64,000 bases of DNA from the NCBI GenBank assembly GCA_947497265.1, contig CANMFP010000005.1, positions 62,001-126,000 of the forward strand. The letters are read 5' to 3'. This document shows positions 29,857-38,897 of the stretch, piece by piece (position 1 is the stretch's first letter; each line of letters opens with the position of its first letter). A model generated the notes under the pieces. It searched no databases. It saw only the letters and a program-made list of their open reading frames with translations, and had not been told where the DNA came from. The position numbers and the translations under genes are program-made. This stretch comes from an uncultured Isoptericola sp. (lineage in GTDB: Bacteria; Actinomycetota; Actinomycetes; Actinomycetales; Cellulomonadaceae).

Positions 29857-30534
29857 TCACCCCGGCACCGCGGTGGTCGCATCCCGACCGGCGGGCCGCG
29901 TCAGGACGAACCCGGCGTGGTGGAGCACCCCGTCCACCAGCTGACCGAACGCCCAGAAGCCCGAGTCGTCCAGGTACGTGATCCGGTCGGCGTGGACCCA
30001 GTAGCTCCCGGTGTACGCGTCGGTGCGCCCCCCACGGGTCTCGGTGTAGCGCCCGTCCGGCCGCAGATGCTGCTGCATGTCCCGGCGAGGGTCGTCCCAG
30101 GTCGCCACCCATGCTGCGCGGGCCTCCGGTGCGGCGACGTCCTGCCCCACCGGCCGGGTCGGTCGGCCGTCCCACACCTCGAGCCGGCCCACGACCCACA
30201 CGGCGAGCAGGTCGGCCGGGTCGACGACCAGCATGGTGCGGACCTCGCCGGCCCGGACCGGGCGCCGCAGCACCGCGAAGGTGGCCGCGTTGCCGGGACG
30301 CAGGTCGTACGCGTCCCGGCGGGCGGGCGGCAGCTGCGCCGCGGCACTGTCCACGAGCAGCGGGACGGCGTGTGCCCCCTCGGCACGGACCACCTCGACA
30401 CCGGCGTCCGCCGGGCCCGGCGCCAGGCGGCCACCGACGACGTACAGGTCACCGGCCGTCGGCGCACTCGAGCCCTGCCAGACCTGCGCTCCGGTGACGA
30501 CGAAGGTCCGAGACGTCATGTGGTTCAGCGGCAT
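29857..30534 (-). CDS. Atu4866-domain protein
   Basis: A 225-residue protein. The C-terminal 80 residues carry the Atu4866-type fold pattern HLRPDGRYTETRGGRTDAYT, YWVHADRITYLDDSGFWAFG and HHAGFVL. The N-terminal part looks like the start of an amidohydrolase-type enzyme barrel (VVTGAQVWQGSS, GDLYVVGGRL) but carries no metal-binding histidines, so it is not expected to be a hydrolase. ATG 30534 has GAGGATGACGAC upstream; ATG 30519 is an alternative. The function is unknown. Confidence 0.75.
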   Translation of the reverse strand: MPLNHMTSRTFVVTGAQVWQGSSAPTAGDLYVVGGRLAPGPADAGVEVVRAEGAHAVPLLVDSAAAQLPPARRDAYDLRPGNAATFAVLRRPVRAGEVRTMLVVDPADLLAVWVVGRLEVWDGRPTRPVGQDVAAPEARAAWVATWDDPRRDMQQHLRPDGRYTETRGGRTDAYTGSYWVHADRITYLDDSGFWAFGQLVDGVLHHAGFVLTRPAGRDATTAVPG

Positions 30535-30632
30535 GTCGTCATCCTCGTGCGTGAGGACGCACCGGACAACGCCGGGGCGCTCCCGGGAGCGGCACACCCT
30601 GTCTCCGAGGTCACGCCACGATCTGCAGACGT

Positions 30633-30666
30633 CGAAGGGCCCCCGGGAGATCCCGAGGGCCCTTCG
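30633..30666 (-). terminator. Hairpin terminator behind tRNA-fMet copy 1
   Basis: CGAAGGGCCC and GGGCCCTTCG form a 10-bp stem with further G/C pairing possible. A second hairpin (GAGGACCGC-CTGT-GCGGTCCTC, 30669-30690) lies directly at the 3' end of the tRNA and may be a processing or termination signal. Confidence 0.7.
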
Positions 30667-30692
30667 ACGAGGACCGCCTGTGCGGTCCTCCG

Positions 30693-30769
30693 TGGTAGCG
30701 GGGGCAGGATTTGAACCTGCGACCTCTGGGTTATGAGCCCAGCGAGCTACCGAGCTGCTCCACCCCGCG
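30693..30769 (-). tRNA. Initiator tRNA-fMet (CAU), copy 1
   Basis: The 77-nt gene on the minus strand begins CGCGGGGTGGAGCAG and ends with an encoded CCA. The anticodon arm CTGGGCTCATAACCCAG carries CAT and three G-C pairs, and the first acceptor pair is a mismatch (C1/A72): both are initiator features. The T-arm GGTTCAAATCC is present. Confidence 0.97.
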
Positions 30770-30880
30770 TCGACGTCCTGAACACTACGGCATGCCTCGC
30801 ACCCGGCGCCAACTCGGCCGCGGAGACCTCGGACACAACGATCCGGGCACGCGGAGCGGCCACGACCAGCCCGGGTACGG

Positions 30881-30913
30881 CGAAAGGCCCCCGGGATTCC
30901 CGAGGGCCTTTCG
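30881..30913 (-). terminator. Hairpin terminator behind tRNA-fMet copy 2
   Basis: CGAAAGGCCC and GGGCCTTTCG form a 10-bp stem on the 3' side of the second tRNA copy; it is the diverged twin of the hairpin at 30633. Confidence 0.7.
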
Positions 30914-30939
30914 ATGAGGACTGCCTGTGCGGTCCTCCG

Positions 30940-31016
30940 TGGTAGCGGGGGCAGGATTTGAACCTGCGACCTCTGGGTTATGAGCCCAGCGAGCTACCGA
31001 GCTGCTCCACCCCGCG
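30940..31016 (-). tRNA. Initiator tRNA-fMet (CAU), copy 2
   Basis: Identical in sequence to the copy at 30693-30769, 77 nt with encoded CCA, CAU anticodon, three G-C pairs at the base of the anticodon loop and C1/A72 mismatch. Confidence 0.97.
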
Positions 31017-31067
31017 TCGATGTGTTCAACGGTACGGCATCGATTCGGTCGAAGTCCAACCGATCCG

Positions 31068-31106
31068 GGCGGATGGGACGCAGGTCACAACCGCGTCCCA
31101 TCCGCC
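31068..31106 (-). terminator. Hairpin terminator of the UPF0182 gene
   Basis: GGCGGATGGGACGC and GCGTCCCATCCGCC form a perfect 14-bp stem with an 11-base loop, 11 bases beyond the UPF0182 stop at 31118. Confidence 0.85.
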
Positions 31107-31117
31107 TGGTGGGGCCG

Positions 31118-34100
31118 TCAGCCCTCGAGCTCCTCCTCGGCCGCGAGGGCCTGCTCGAGTGCCGTCTGCAGCCGCTCCTGGGCATCGCCGTAGGCCGCCC
31201 AGTCCCCGGCCTCCAGGGCTTCCTGGCCGGCCGTGAGCGCCTCGTTGGCGTCAGCCAGAGCAGCGTTCAGGCGAGCCTGCGCGTCACCCGTCGGCGCAGC
31301 CGGCTCGTCGCTCGGCTCGGACGGCTCCGTGGTCTCGGTCGGCTCCGGCTCGGCCGTGGGCTCCGCCGCAGGATCCTCGACCTCGTCCGTCGGGACGTCG
31401 GTGGGCACTTCCGTCTCCGCCTCGTCGGCGTCGCCTGCCTGGGCACCGGAGTCACCACCGAACACCTGGTCCAGCGCGTCGTCCAACGTCTCGGCATAAC
31501 CGGTCTGGTCGCCGAAGGCCACCAGCACGCGCCGCAGCAGCGGGAACTGCGTCCCCTCCGCCGACTGGATGTAGACCGGCTGGACGTACAGCAGGCCGCC
31601 GCCGACCGGCAGCGTCAGCTGGTTGCCGCGCACCACCACGGAGTCGCCGCGACCCAGGATGTTGAGCTGTTCCGAGATGGTCGGGTTCGAGTTGAAGTTG
31701 TTCTGCACCTGACCCGGCCCGGGGACCGTCGAGTCACGTGGCAGCTCGAGGAGGCGCAGGGTGCCATACCCCTCGGCGACCTCGCCCGTCGTCGACCCCG
31801 CGTCCGCGTCGGCCGCCAGATAGCCCGTCAAGATCTCTCGGTCGGTGTTCCCGCCCGGGATGAACGTGCTCGTGAGCGAGAACGACGAATCGTCCTGCCC
31901 CGGCATCTGGAGGGTCAGGTAGTACGGGGGCTGCTTGGAGGCAGCGGCCTCGGACGACGCCACCGGGTCGTCCGGGGTGACCCACTCGTCCGAGCCCGAG
32001 AACAGCGCGATCGCGTCCGTGACGTGGTAGCGCTCGAGCAGCGTGCGCTGCACCTTGAACATGTCCTCCGGGTAGCGCACGTGCGCCATGAGGTCGCCGG
32101 AGATCTTCTCCATCGGCTGCAGCGACGCCGGGAAGACCTGGCTCCAGGCCTGCAGCAGCGGGTCCTCGGCGTCCCAGGCGTACAGCGTGACCGTGCCGTC
32201 GTACGCATCGACCGTCGCCTTGACCGAGTTGCGGATGTAGTTGACCTCGGGCGGCAGGTCGACCGGGACGCCCTGGGCCGCCAGCGTCAGGGAGTCGGTC
32301 GTCGCCTCCTGCATCGGCGCGGACGTCGAGTAGGGGTAGGCGTCGGTGGTCGTGTAGGCGTCGACGATCCACTTGACGCGACCGTCCACGACGGCGGGGT
32401 ACACCTTGTTGTCCAGGGTGAGCCACGGCGCGACCTTCGCCACGCGCTCCTGCGGGTCACGCTCGTAGAGGATCTGCGACTCCTCCGTCACACGGTCGGA
32501 GAAGAAGATCTGCTCGTCACCGAACTTCAGCGCGAAGAGCATCTTCTCCAGGAACGTGCCGATCTCCGGGCCCGCCGAGGTCTCTTCGGTCGGGAACTTG
32601 TAGAGCACCTGCCGGCCGCCCTCGTCGTCCGCCTGGTAGTCCAGCTCCCAGCTCTCAGAATCTTCCGGCGCACCCACGATGGAGTACTCCGGGGCCTCCG
32701 GGCTGAAGTAGATCCGCGGCTCGTAGCCGCCGTCGAACATGTCGGTCAGCGCACCCTGGGTCGGGATGCCGCCCTCGAAGAACGCGGGCTGGCCGTCCGG
32801 ACCGGGCTGGTTGCCGTAGGCCGCGACGACGCCGAACCCGTGCGTGTACACGGTGTGGTCGTTGGTCCAGTTGCGGTCCGCCAGACCGTCCAGGTTCAGC
32901 TCACGCACCGCGATGACGGTGTCGCGCGACTCGCCGTCGATGCTGTACCGGTCCACGGCGAGGTTGTCCGTGAAGTTGTAGAACTGCTTGTTCTGCTGGA
33001 GCTGACGGAACGACGGGCTCACGACCTGCGGGTCGAGCAACCGCACCGAGGCGGTCGTCTCGGCGTCGTCGCGCAGCTGGCCCTCGGTGACCTCCGTGGT
33101 GGCCTCGTAGGGCTCCGACTCGACGTCGTCGATGCTGAACGCGTCGCGCGTCGCGTCGATGTTGCGCTGGATGTACGGCGCCTCGAGCGACTGGGCGTTC
33201 GGGTCCACCTGGAAGCGCTGGACGATCGACGGGTAGATGCCGCCGATGGCGATCGCCGAGACGACCATCAGGCCGACGCCGATCGCGGGCAGCCGCCACG
33301 TGTCGCGGAACGCCGCGACCACGAAGAGCGCGGCGACCAGCAGCGCCACCCCCATCAGGATCTCCTTGGAGGGGATCACGGCGTGCACGTCGGTGTACGA
33401 GGCGCCGTCGTAGCGCTCGTTGGAGTTCGTCAGGATGCTGTACCGGTCGAGCCAGTAGTTCGCACCGATGAGGACCATGAGCACGGCACCGAGCACGGCG
33501 AGGTGGACCCGGGCCGCCGTCGTCGTGCGCGGCGTCCCGGCCGGCAGCGATCCGATGCGCAGCCCACCGTAGAGGTAGTGGGTGACCACGGCGGCGATGG
33601 CCGAGATCACCACGACCGCCATCAGGAAGCTGACGGCGAACCGCACCACGGGCAGCGTGAAGACGTAGAAGCCGATGTCGATGCCGAACTCCGGGTCCGA
33701 CTCACCGAACGACTGACCGTTCAGGGCGAGCATCACGGTGCGCCACTGCGAGGACGCGGCGACTCCCGCGAAGAAGCCGATCACGACCGGTGCGACATAG
33801 GTGACGAGCTTGCGCAGCGGCTCGACGGCCTCGCGGTACTGGTCGAGCGTGGCCTGCTCCGGCGTCGACGGCGCGTAGACGGGTCGCGACCGGTAACCGA
33901 TCGTGAACGAGCTGAAGACGGCGGCGCCCATGAGCAGGAAGGCGACGACGAACAGCACCGCCCGGGCGATCCACTGCGTCCAGATCACATTGGCGTAGCC
34001 GACCTCGGTGAACCACAGGACCTCGGTCCAGAAGGTCGCGAGGAAGATGAGGGCGGCGACGAGGACCGCCAGGATCACGACCGTGATCAGCAGCGGGCTC

Positions 34101-34153
34101 CGACGCCTCGCTGCTGGCGGTCCGTCCGGTCGTCGGGGTGGGGCGAAGGACAC
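31118..34153 (-). CDS. UPF0182 family membrane protein
   Basis: A 1011-residue protein, the usual length for the actinobacterial UPF0182 family. The N-terminal third holds about seven membrane helices (LLITVVILAVLVAALIFLAT; RAVLFVVAFLLMGAAVFSSF; VAPVVIGFFAGVAASSQW; ...). The central 550 residues form a large extracellular domain (ASYTDVHAVIPSKEI, QRNIDATRDAFSIDDVE, NWTNDHTVYTHGFGVV, ALKFGDEQIFFSDRV). The last 110 residues are acidic and low in complexity with a helical end (EAGDWAAYGDAQERLQTALE). The molecular role is unknown. It precedes a terminator and follows the PDZ protease gene on the same strand. Confidence 0.95.
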   Translation of the reverse strand: MSFAPPRRPDGPPAARRRSPLLITVVILAVLVAALIFLATFWTEVLWFTEVGYANVIWTQWIARAVLFVVAFLLMGAAVFSSFTIGYRSRPVYAPSTPEQATLDQYREAVEPLRKLVTYVAPVVIGFFAGVAASSQWRTVMLALNGQSFGESDPEFGIDIGFYVFTLPVVRFAVSFLMAVVVISAIAAVVTHYLYGGLRIGSLPAGTPRTTTAARVHLAVLGAVLMVLIGANYWLDRYSILTNSNERYDGASYTDVHAVIPSKEILMGVALLVAALFVVAAFRDTWRLPAIGVGLMVVSAIAIGGIYPSIVQRFQVDPNAQSLEAPYIQRNIDATRDAFSIDDVESEPYEATTEVTEGQLRDDAETTASVRLLDPQVVSPSFRQLQQNKQFYNFTDNLAVDRYSIDGESRDTVIAVRELNLDGLADRNWTNDHTVYTHGFGVVAAYGNQPGPDGQPAFFEGGIPTQGALTDMFDGGYEPRIYFSPEAPEYSIVGAPEDSESWELDYQADDEGGRQVLYKFPTEETSAGPEIGTFLEKMLFALKFGDEQIFFSDRVTEESQILYERDPQERVAKVAPWLTLDNKVYPAVVDGRVKWIVDAYTTTDAYPYSTSAPMQEATTDSLTLAAQGVPVDLPPEVNYIRNSVKATVDAYDGTVTLYAWDAEDPLLQAWSQVFPASLQPMEKISGDLMAHVRYPEDMFKVQRTLLERYHVTDAIALFSGSDEWVTPDDPVASSEAAASKQPPYYLTLQMPGQDDSSFSLTSTFIPGGNTDREILTGYLAADADAGSTTGEVAEGYGTLRLLELPRDSTVPGPGQVQNNFNSNPTISEQLNILGRGDSVVVRGNQLTLPVGGGLLYVQPVYIQSAEGTQFPLLRRVLVAFGDQTGYAETLDDALDQVFGGDSGAQAGDADEAETEVPTDVPTDEVEDPAAEPTAEPEPTETTEPSEPSDEPAAPTGDAQARLNAALADANEALTAGQEALEAGDWAAYGDAQERLQTALEQALAAEEELEG

Positions 34154-34296
34154 GGTGCGGGCACCTCATTCGTGCTCGGGACGGGACACGTGCAGGCACG
34201 CAGGGACGTCAGGACAACGTACCGACGTCTGCCCAGGTTCCCACGATTCCGACACACGGGGGCGCCCGGGCCCTCACGAACCGGTCACGATCACGC

Positions 34297-35490
34297 TCAG
34301 GAGCAGCGCGGCAGGTCCTCGCCCGCTCCGGCGCCGATCGCCTCCACGGCTGCCCGCGCCTCGGCGAGGGTGCTCACCGACACCACCTCGAGGCCCTCCG
34401 GCTCGTGGCCGGCCACCTCGGTGCAGTTGCCCGCGGGGGCGAGGAACCACTCCGCACCGTCACGCTGCGCGCCGTACATCTTCTGGCCGATCCCCCCGAT
34501 GGGGCCGACGCGCCCGTCGACGTCCATGGTGCCCGTCCCGGCGACGACCGCCCCGTCGAGCTCGTCCTCCGGCGTCATGAGATCGATGATGCCCAGGGCG
34601 AACATCGTGCCCGCGCTGGGCCCGCCGATGTCCTCGATCTGGATCGTGACGTCCACCGGGAAGTCGTACACGGCGTCGATGAGCACGCCGAGGAGCGCAC
34701 GGCCGTCGCCCTCCCCCGTCGTGATCGTCAGGTCGGCCGGCTCGCCCGCCCGCTCCACACCGAGGACGACGTCGTCGCCCGGGGTGACGTCGTCGAGCAC
34801 GGTGAGCAGCTCCGGATAGCTCTCCAACGGCTCGCCGTCGATCGAGACGATGACGTCCTCGGGCTCGACGACGCCCTCCGCCCCCGTGCCCTCCGCGGCG
34901 GCGACCACCGTCATCGTGGTCGGCACCTCGTAGCCGAGCTCGGTCAGGGCCGCGACGGTCGCCGACTCCTGCGAGCTGACCATCTGCGCCTCGCCCTGCT
35001 CCTGCTGCTCCTCCTGGGTGACCGGCTCGGGGAAGACGAGCTCCACCGGCTGCACCGACCGTTCGGTCGACGACCATCCCCACAGCACGTCGCCCATCAG
35101 GACGTCACCGCCAGGCCCCCCGTAGACCGAGACCGTCGTGAGCCGCAGCTCGCCGGAGGCCGGGTAGGTCTCAGCGCCGGAGATCTCGATCAGCGGCTTC
35201 TCCGTCGCGCTCTGCCCCGGGCTCCGGTCCTGCACGCCCAGGGTGTCCGCCGTCGGGCCCGGCGTGCGGACCGCGTACGGGGTGGGCAGCACGAGGAGCA
35301 CCGCGGCGACGACGGCGGTCACCATCAGCGACGCGACCAGCGTCACCGGGCGCCCGGCCGGGCGACGGCCGATCCTGCTGTCGGCGGGGTCCGTGCCGGC
35401 ACCACCGGCCGTACCACGGTCGTCGGGCACCGGATGCTCCTGCGCGTGCCCGTCCAGGTCGGCCGGGTGCTGGCTGCGATCAAAGCTCAC
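34297..35490 (-). CDS. Membrane-anchored PDZ / Lon-like serine protease (YlbL type)
   Basis: A 397-residue protein from GTG 35490. A cytoplasmic tail, one membrane helix (VTLVASLMVTAVVAAVLLVL, about 50-70) and an extracellular part follow. A PDZ domain occupies about 195-260 (VVEPEDVIVSIDGEPLESYP, LTVLDDVTPGDDVVLGVERA). The Lon-type proteolytic domain has the catalytic serine at S292 (IGGPSAGTMFALG) and lysine at K337 (GIGQKMYGA); the 45-residue spacing suits the Ser-Lys dyad of Lon. It probably cleaves membrane or exported proteins. The UPF0182 gene follows on the same strand. Confidence 0.92.
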   Translation of the reverse strand: MSFDRSQHPADLDGHAQEHPVPDDRGTAGGAGTDPADSRIGRRPAGRPVTLVASLMVTAVVAAVLLVLPTPYAVRTPGPTADTLGVQDRSPGQSATEKPLIEISGAETYPASGELRLTTVSVYGGPGGDVLMGDVLWGWSSTERSVQPVELVFPEPVTQEEQQEQGEAQMVSSQESATVAALTELGYEVPTTMTVVAAAEGTGAEGVVEPEDVIVSIDGEPLESYPELLTVLDDVTPGDDVVLGVERAGEPADLTITTGEGDGRALLGVLIDAVYDFPVDVTIQIEDIGGPSAGTMFALGIIDLMTPEDELDGAVVAGTGTMDVDGRVGPIGGIGQKMYGAQRDGAEWFLAPAGNCTEVAGHEPEGLEVVSVSTLAEARAAVEAIGAGAGEDLPRCS

Positions 35491-35624
35491 CGGCCCATCA
35501 TCGCCGATCGGCGGCGGACGGTGCGCCGTGAGCGAACGACGGAACCCGGCACCCCGCACGGTCGTCGGTCATGGATACCGTGAGCGTGCGGTGGATGCCG
35601 CACCGGAAGGAGCCGAGGACTGCG

Positions 35625-37070
35625 ATGAGCGACCTGCCCGACGACCCCGACAAGCGCGAGCGCGCGCTGCGCGACGCCCTGCAAGGCATCTTCGGCGACC
35701 GGACCGACGAGGTGCTCGGCCAGATGCGCTCGCAGGGCCTGGACCCGGCCGCCCTGATGGGTGGCGCCGCGCCCGACCCGGCGACCATGCAGCACCTGAT
35801 GAACCAGCTGCAGCGCCTCTTCACCTCGGGCGGGGGCCCGGTGAACACCGAGGTCGCGCACGACCTGGCCCGTCAGGTGGCGGTGGCCGAGGGCGACCCC
35901 TCGTTGACCGGCGCCCAGGCACGGTCGGCCCAGGAGGCCCTCAGCGTCGCGGAGCTGTGGCTCGACGCCGCGACCGACCTGCCGCCGTCGGGCGGGCCGG
36001 CACGCGCCTGGAGCCGCAGCGAGTGGGTCGAGGCGACCCTTCCCGCCTGGCAGCAGCTCGTCTCCCCGGTGGCGGCGTCGGCGGCCGACGCGCTCGCCAC
36101 CGTCCTCGGCGACCAGCTCGGCGACGACATGACAGGTCTCGAGCTGCCCGGCATGCCCGTCTTCCCCGGCGGGAGCCTGGGCGACCTCGATCCGGCGACC
36201 ATGATGCGCAGCCTCGGGTCGGCGGTCTACGGCATGCAGGTCGGCCAGGCGGCGGGCACGCTGTCCCGCGAGGTCTTCGGCTCGACGGACGTCGGGCTGC
36301 CGCTGCTCGCCGAGCCGGCCACCGTGCTCGTCCCCACGAACGTGCGCGCCTTCGCCGACGGCCTCGACTCGCCGTTCGAGGAGGTCCAGCTCTACATGGC
36401 GGTGCGCGAGGCCGCCCACGCCCGGCTGTTCGTGCACGTGCCGTGGCTGCGTGCGCACCTGCACGCCCTCGTCGAGCAGTACGCCCGCGGCATCACCATC
36501 GACCTCGACGCCCTCGAGTCGCAGGTCCGGGACATCGACATGTCCGACCCCGAGTCGCTGCGCGGCGCGCTGTCGGGCGACGTCTTCGGCCTGCACAACA
36601 CCCCGGAGCAGCAGGCGACCCTGCTGCGCCTGGAGACGGCCCTCGCGCTCGTCGAGGGCTGGGTGTCCGAGGTCGCGGCCGCCGCGTCCCTCCCGCACCT
36701 GCCGCACTCCGTGCCGCTGCGCGAGATGATCCGCCGTCGGCGGGCAGCCGGCGGCCCCGCCGAGCACACCTTCAGGTCGCTCGTCGGGCTCGAGCTGCGG
36801 CCCCGTCGCTCGCGCGACGCCGCGGCACTGTTCGCGCACCTGCTCGCCACGGGCGGCCCGGAGGCGCGCGACGCGGTCTGGGACCACCCCGACCTGCTGC
36901 CGGGCACGGAGGACCTGGACGACCCGTCGGGTTACGCCGGGCGCCGGGCGGCCCAGGCGGACGAGCACTCGGACGTGGACGCCGCGCTCGCGCAGATCTT
37001 CTCGGACGCCGATGCGCCGGACGTCGCGGACCACGCCCGCAACGAGGAGACCCCGGACGACCAGGCGTAG
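35625..37070 (+). CDS. Zinc-dependent metallopeptidase of the DUF2342 family
   Basis: A 481-residue protein; ATG 35625 with AGCCGAGGACTGCG upstream. Family features are SEWVEATLPAWQQLVSPVA, SLGSAVYGMQVGQAAGTLS, GLPLLAEPATVLVPTNVRAF and, as the likely metal site, YMAVREAAHARLFVHVPWLR (E-A-A-H). Actinobacterial members are annotated as zinc-dependent metalloproteases or as coenzyme-F420-associated proteins; neither is firmly shown. The last 80 residues are acidic and probably disordered. It diverges from the PDZ protease gene by 134 bases. Confidence 0.88.
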   Translation: MSDLPDDPDKRERALRDALQGIFGDRTDEVLGQMRSQGLDPAALMGGAAPDPATMQHLMNQLQRLFTSGGGPVNTEVAHDLARQVAVAEGDPSLTGAQARSAQEALSVAELWLDAATDLPPSGGPARAWSRSEWVEATLPAWQQLVSPVAASAADALATVLGDQLGDDMTGLELPGMPVFPGGSLGDLDPATMMRSLGSAVYGMQVGQAAGTLSREVFGSTDVGLPLLAEPATVLVPTNVRAFADGLDSPFEEVQLYMAVREAAHARLFVHVPWLRAHLHALVEQYARGITIDLDALESQVRDIDMSDPESLRGALSGDVFGLHNTPEQQATLLRLETALALVEGWVSEVAAAASLPHLPHSVPLREMIRRRRAAGGPAEHTFRSLVGLELRPRRSRDAAALFAHLLATGGPEARDAVWDHPDLLPGTEDLDDPSGYAGRRAAQADEHSDVDAALAQIFSDADAPDVADHARNEETPDDQA

Positions 37071-37604
37071 TCAGGTGGCCGACGAGCCGGAGTCGGCGTC
37101 GTCGTCGCGCGACCCGTCGGTGGTGAACGCCACGCCCTCGAGGAACCCGCGGGCGCGGTCGGTGCGCGGGTAGGCCTCGAGCAGCCGCCAGAAGTCCGGC
37201 CCGTGCCCGGCGTGCAGCAGGTGCGCGAGCTCGTGCAGCAGCACGTAGTCGATGACCCACTCGGGCATGCCCTGCAGCCGGGTGGAGAGCCGGATCGAGC
37301 CGTCCACCAGGGTGCACGAGCCCCACCGGCGCTCCTGGTTGCTGACCCACCGGACGCTCGTGGCGTGCGCTCGGCCGTCGAGGTACTTCACCGACAGCTC
37401 GCGCGCCCGCTCGACGAGCTCCTCGTCCGACGGGCGGCGACGACGTTCCTTGTCCTCGAGACGCGCGACCATCTTCTCGACCCACTCGCGTTCCTGGGCC
37501 CGCGAGAAGCGCGCCGGGATGGCCACGACGGTGCGGTCGCCGTCCCGGTACGCACTGACCGTCGCGGTCCGACGACGGCTCCGCCGGACCTCGACGGTCG
37601 GCAT
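37071..37604 (-). CDS. YgjP/M48-type metallopeptidase
   Basis: A 177-residue protein of the YgjP (DUF45) group. The zinc site is H124-E-x-x-H128 in DYVLLHELAHLLHAGHGPDFW with H134 as the third ligand candidate. RWVSNQERRWGSCT and IRLSTRLQGMPEWVIDYVLL are family signatures. ATG 37604 is chosen; GTG 37619 is possible. Its stop abuts the DUF2342 gene (convergent, no gap). The substrate is unknown. Confidence 0.9.
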   Translation of the reverse strand: MPTVEVRRSRRRTATVSAYRDGDRTVVAIPARFSRAQEREWVEKMVARLEDKERRRRPSDEELVERARELSVKYLDGRAHATSVRWVSNQERRWGSCTLVDGSIRLSTRLQGMPEWVIDYVLLHELAHLLHAGHGPDFWRLLEAYPRTDRARGFLEGVAFTTDGSRDDDADSGSSAT

Positions 37605-37746
37605 GGTGTCGTGGGCCACACCATGACCATACCGGGATTGCGTCAAGATCGTGTGACGGGCACTCCGACGGCCCTGCCCGGGAAGCTTTCCACAGGCCTG
37701 TGGAGAACGTCGGCACAGCCGCGTCCGACCGTGCCATCGTGCCGCC

Positions 37747-38835
37747 ATGACGTCCACGAGCACGTCCTGCGACCCGCCCGCCCTCCGGCTGCGCCCCGGC
37801 GCACCCGTCCTCGGCCGCGGGGCGGGCGAGGTCCAGCTCGGCACCGACGACCGCTGGTCGCTCGTCCTGTCGGGCCTCGCCGAGGCCGAGACCCGGTGGC
37901 TCACGGCCGCGGCCACGACGCAGCACGCCTCCCTCGACCGGACCGCGGCGCGCTACCGGGTGGACGACGAACGCCGCCGGGCCATCGGAGCGCTCCTCGC
38001 CGACTGCGGCTTCCTCGTGCCCGCACCACGCCGCACCCCCGACGTGCTCGCGACGGCCGGAGGCGCGGCGGACGCACCGGTGCTGGGTGCGCTGCTGCCC
38101 GACGGCGGAGGGATGGTCACGCTCGCCCGGCGAGCGGTGCGACGGGTGGGCGTCAGCGGCCTCGGCCGGATCGGGGCACTGCTCGCGGCCCACCTGGCCA
38201 CCGCGGGCGTGGGGACGCTCGTGCTCGACGACGACTCGCCCGTCCAGGTCACCGATCTCGGCACAGGGACGTACCAGCAGACCGACGTCGGCCGGCGGCG
38301 TGCGGTGCGGCTCCGGGAGGCGCTCGGCGCCCGGTACCCCCGCACGTCGTGGGCGCACGCGTGGCACGCCGACACGATGCCCGACGTGGTCGTCGCCGTG
38401 TGCGACCGTGTCATCCGTCCCGAGTCCTTCTCGCTCCTGATGAGCGCCGGCATCCCGCACCTGCCGGTGGTCGTCGGGGAGGCGGACGTGACGCTGGGGC
38501 CCTTCGTGCTGCCCGGGACCACCGCGTGCACGGCCTGCCGGCACCGGCACGCCACCGATGTCGACGAGCGCTGGCCGGACCTCGTCGACCAGCTCGCGGA
38601 GCTCCCGGCGGGGCCCGGTCAGGAGACCGTGCTGTCCACGACGGCGGCCGCCCTGGCAGCCGGCCAGGTGCTGGCGCACCTCGATGGCGCCCGGCCGGCG
38701 GCCGTCGGCGCCGTGCTGGAGGTGGCCCTGCCCGAGGCCGTCCCCCGGGTCCGGCCGGTCGAGGTGCATCCGGCCTGCACCTGCACCGTCCCACCACCCC
38801 GCCCCCGCCGAGGTGGTACCACCCCGCCCAGGTAG
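37747..38835 (+). CDS. ThiF-family (E1-like) adenylyltransferase-type protein
   Basis: A 362-residue protein. The Rossmann core begins at about residue 132 with VGVSGLGRIGALLAAHLATA (GxGxxG) and LVLDDDSPVQVTDLGTG; a zinc CxxC appears in GTTACTACRHRHATDVDERW and another Cys pair in HPACTCTVP. ThiF/MoeB proteins adenylate the C-terminus of small ubiquitin-like proteins, but no partner is encoded here and the adenylation arginine is not obvious. It is a conserved neighbour of whiB7 in related actinobacteria. The last 15 codons lie in a short repeat region. Confidence 0.82.
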   Translation: MTSTSTSCDPPALRLRPGAPVLGRGAGEVQLGTDDRWSLVLSGLAEAETRWLTAAATTQHASLDRTAARYRVDDERRRAIGALLADCGFLVPAPRRTPDVLATAGGAADAPVLGALLPDGGGMVTLARRAVRRVGVSGLGRIGALLAAHLATAGVGTLVLDDDSPVQVTDLGTGTYQQTDVGRRRAVRLREALGARYPRTSWAHAWHADTMPDVVVAVCDRVIRPESFSLLMSAGIPHLPVVVGEADVTLGPFVLPGTTACTACRHRHATDVDERWPDLVDQLAELPAGPGQETVLSTTAAALAAGQVLAHLDGARPAAVGAVLEVALPEAVPRVRPVEVHPACTCTVPPPRPRRGGTTPPR

Positions 38836-38860
38836 CACGACGCCCAGGTAGCACGACGCC
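38829..38860. repeat. Two tandem copies of a 16-bp repeat
   Basis: CAGGTAGCACGACGCC occurs twice without a gap (38829-38844, 38845-38860), at the very end of the ThiF gene. Just before it lies the palindrome GGTGGTACCACC (38812-38823). Confidence 0.85.
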
Positions 38861-38884
38861 CCACGAGGTAGTACCTCGCGGGGC
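38858..38884. terminator. Hairpin between convergent thiF-like and whiB7 genes
   Basis: GCCCC-A-CGAGGT-AGT-ACCTCG-C-GGGGC forms an 11-bp stem with one mismatch and a 3-base loop. It lies between the two converging genes and could act in both directions. Confidence 0.6.
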
Positions 38885-38897
38885 ATCGATCGATGGG

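Larger units (their letters stand above)
30633..31016. repeat. Tandem duplication carrying two initiator tRNA genes
   Basis: Two units, each containing terminator hairpin, small GC hairpin and tRNA (30633-30769 and 30881-31016), are repeated with a period of about 247 bases. The tRNA parts are identical and the flanks slightly diverged (for example GGAGATCCC versus GGATTCCC, GACCGCC versus GACTGCC). Confidence 0.9.

Noticed and set aside
30693-31016. tRNA genes as an attachment site of an integrated element
   Set aside because: No integrase, excisionase or partial tRNA repeat is seen nearby; the flanks are housekeeping genes.
30980-34819. Open frame of 1279 codons on the plus strand
   Set aside because: It is antisense to UPF0182 and the PDZ protease and also crosses a tRNA gene, so it is a shadow frame.
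38829-38860. Tandem 16-bp repeat as a CRISPR remnant
   Set aside because: Two direct copies without spacers and without cas genes; it is only a short tandem repeat.
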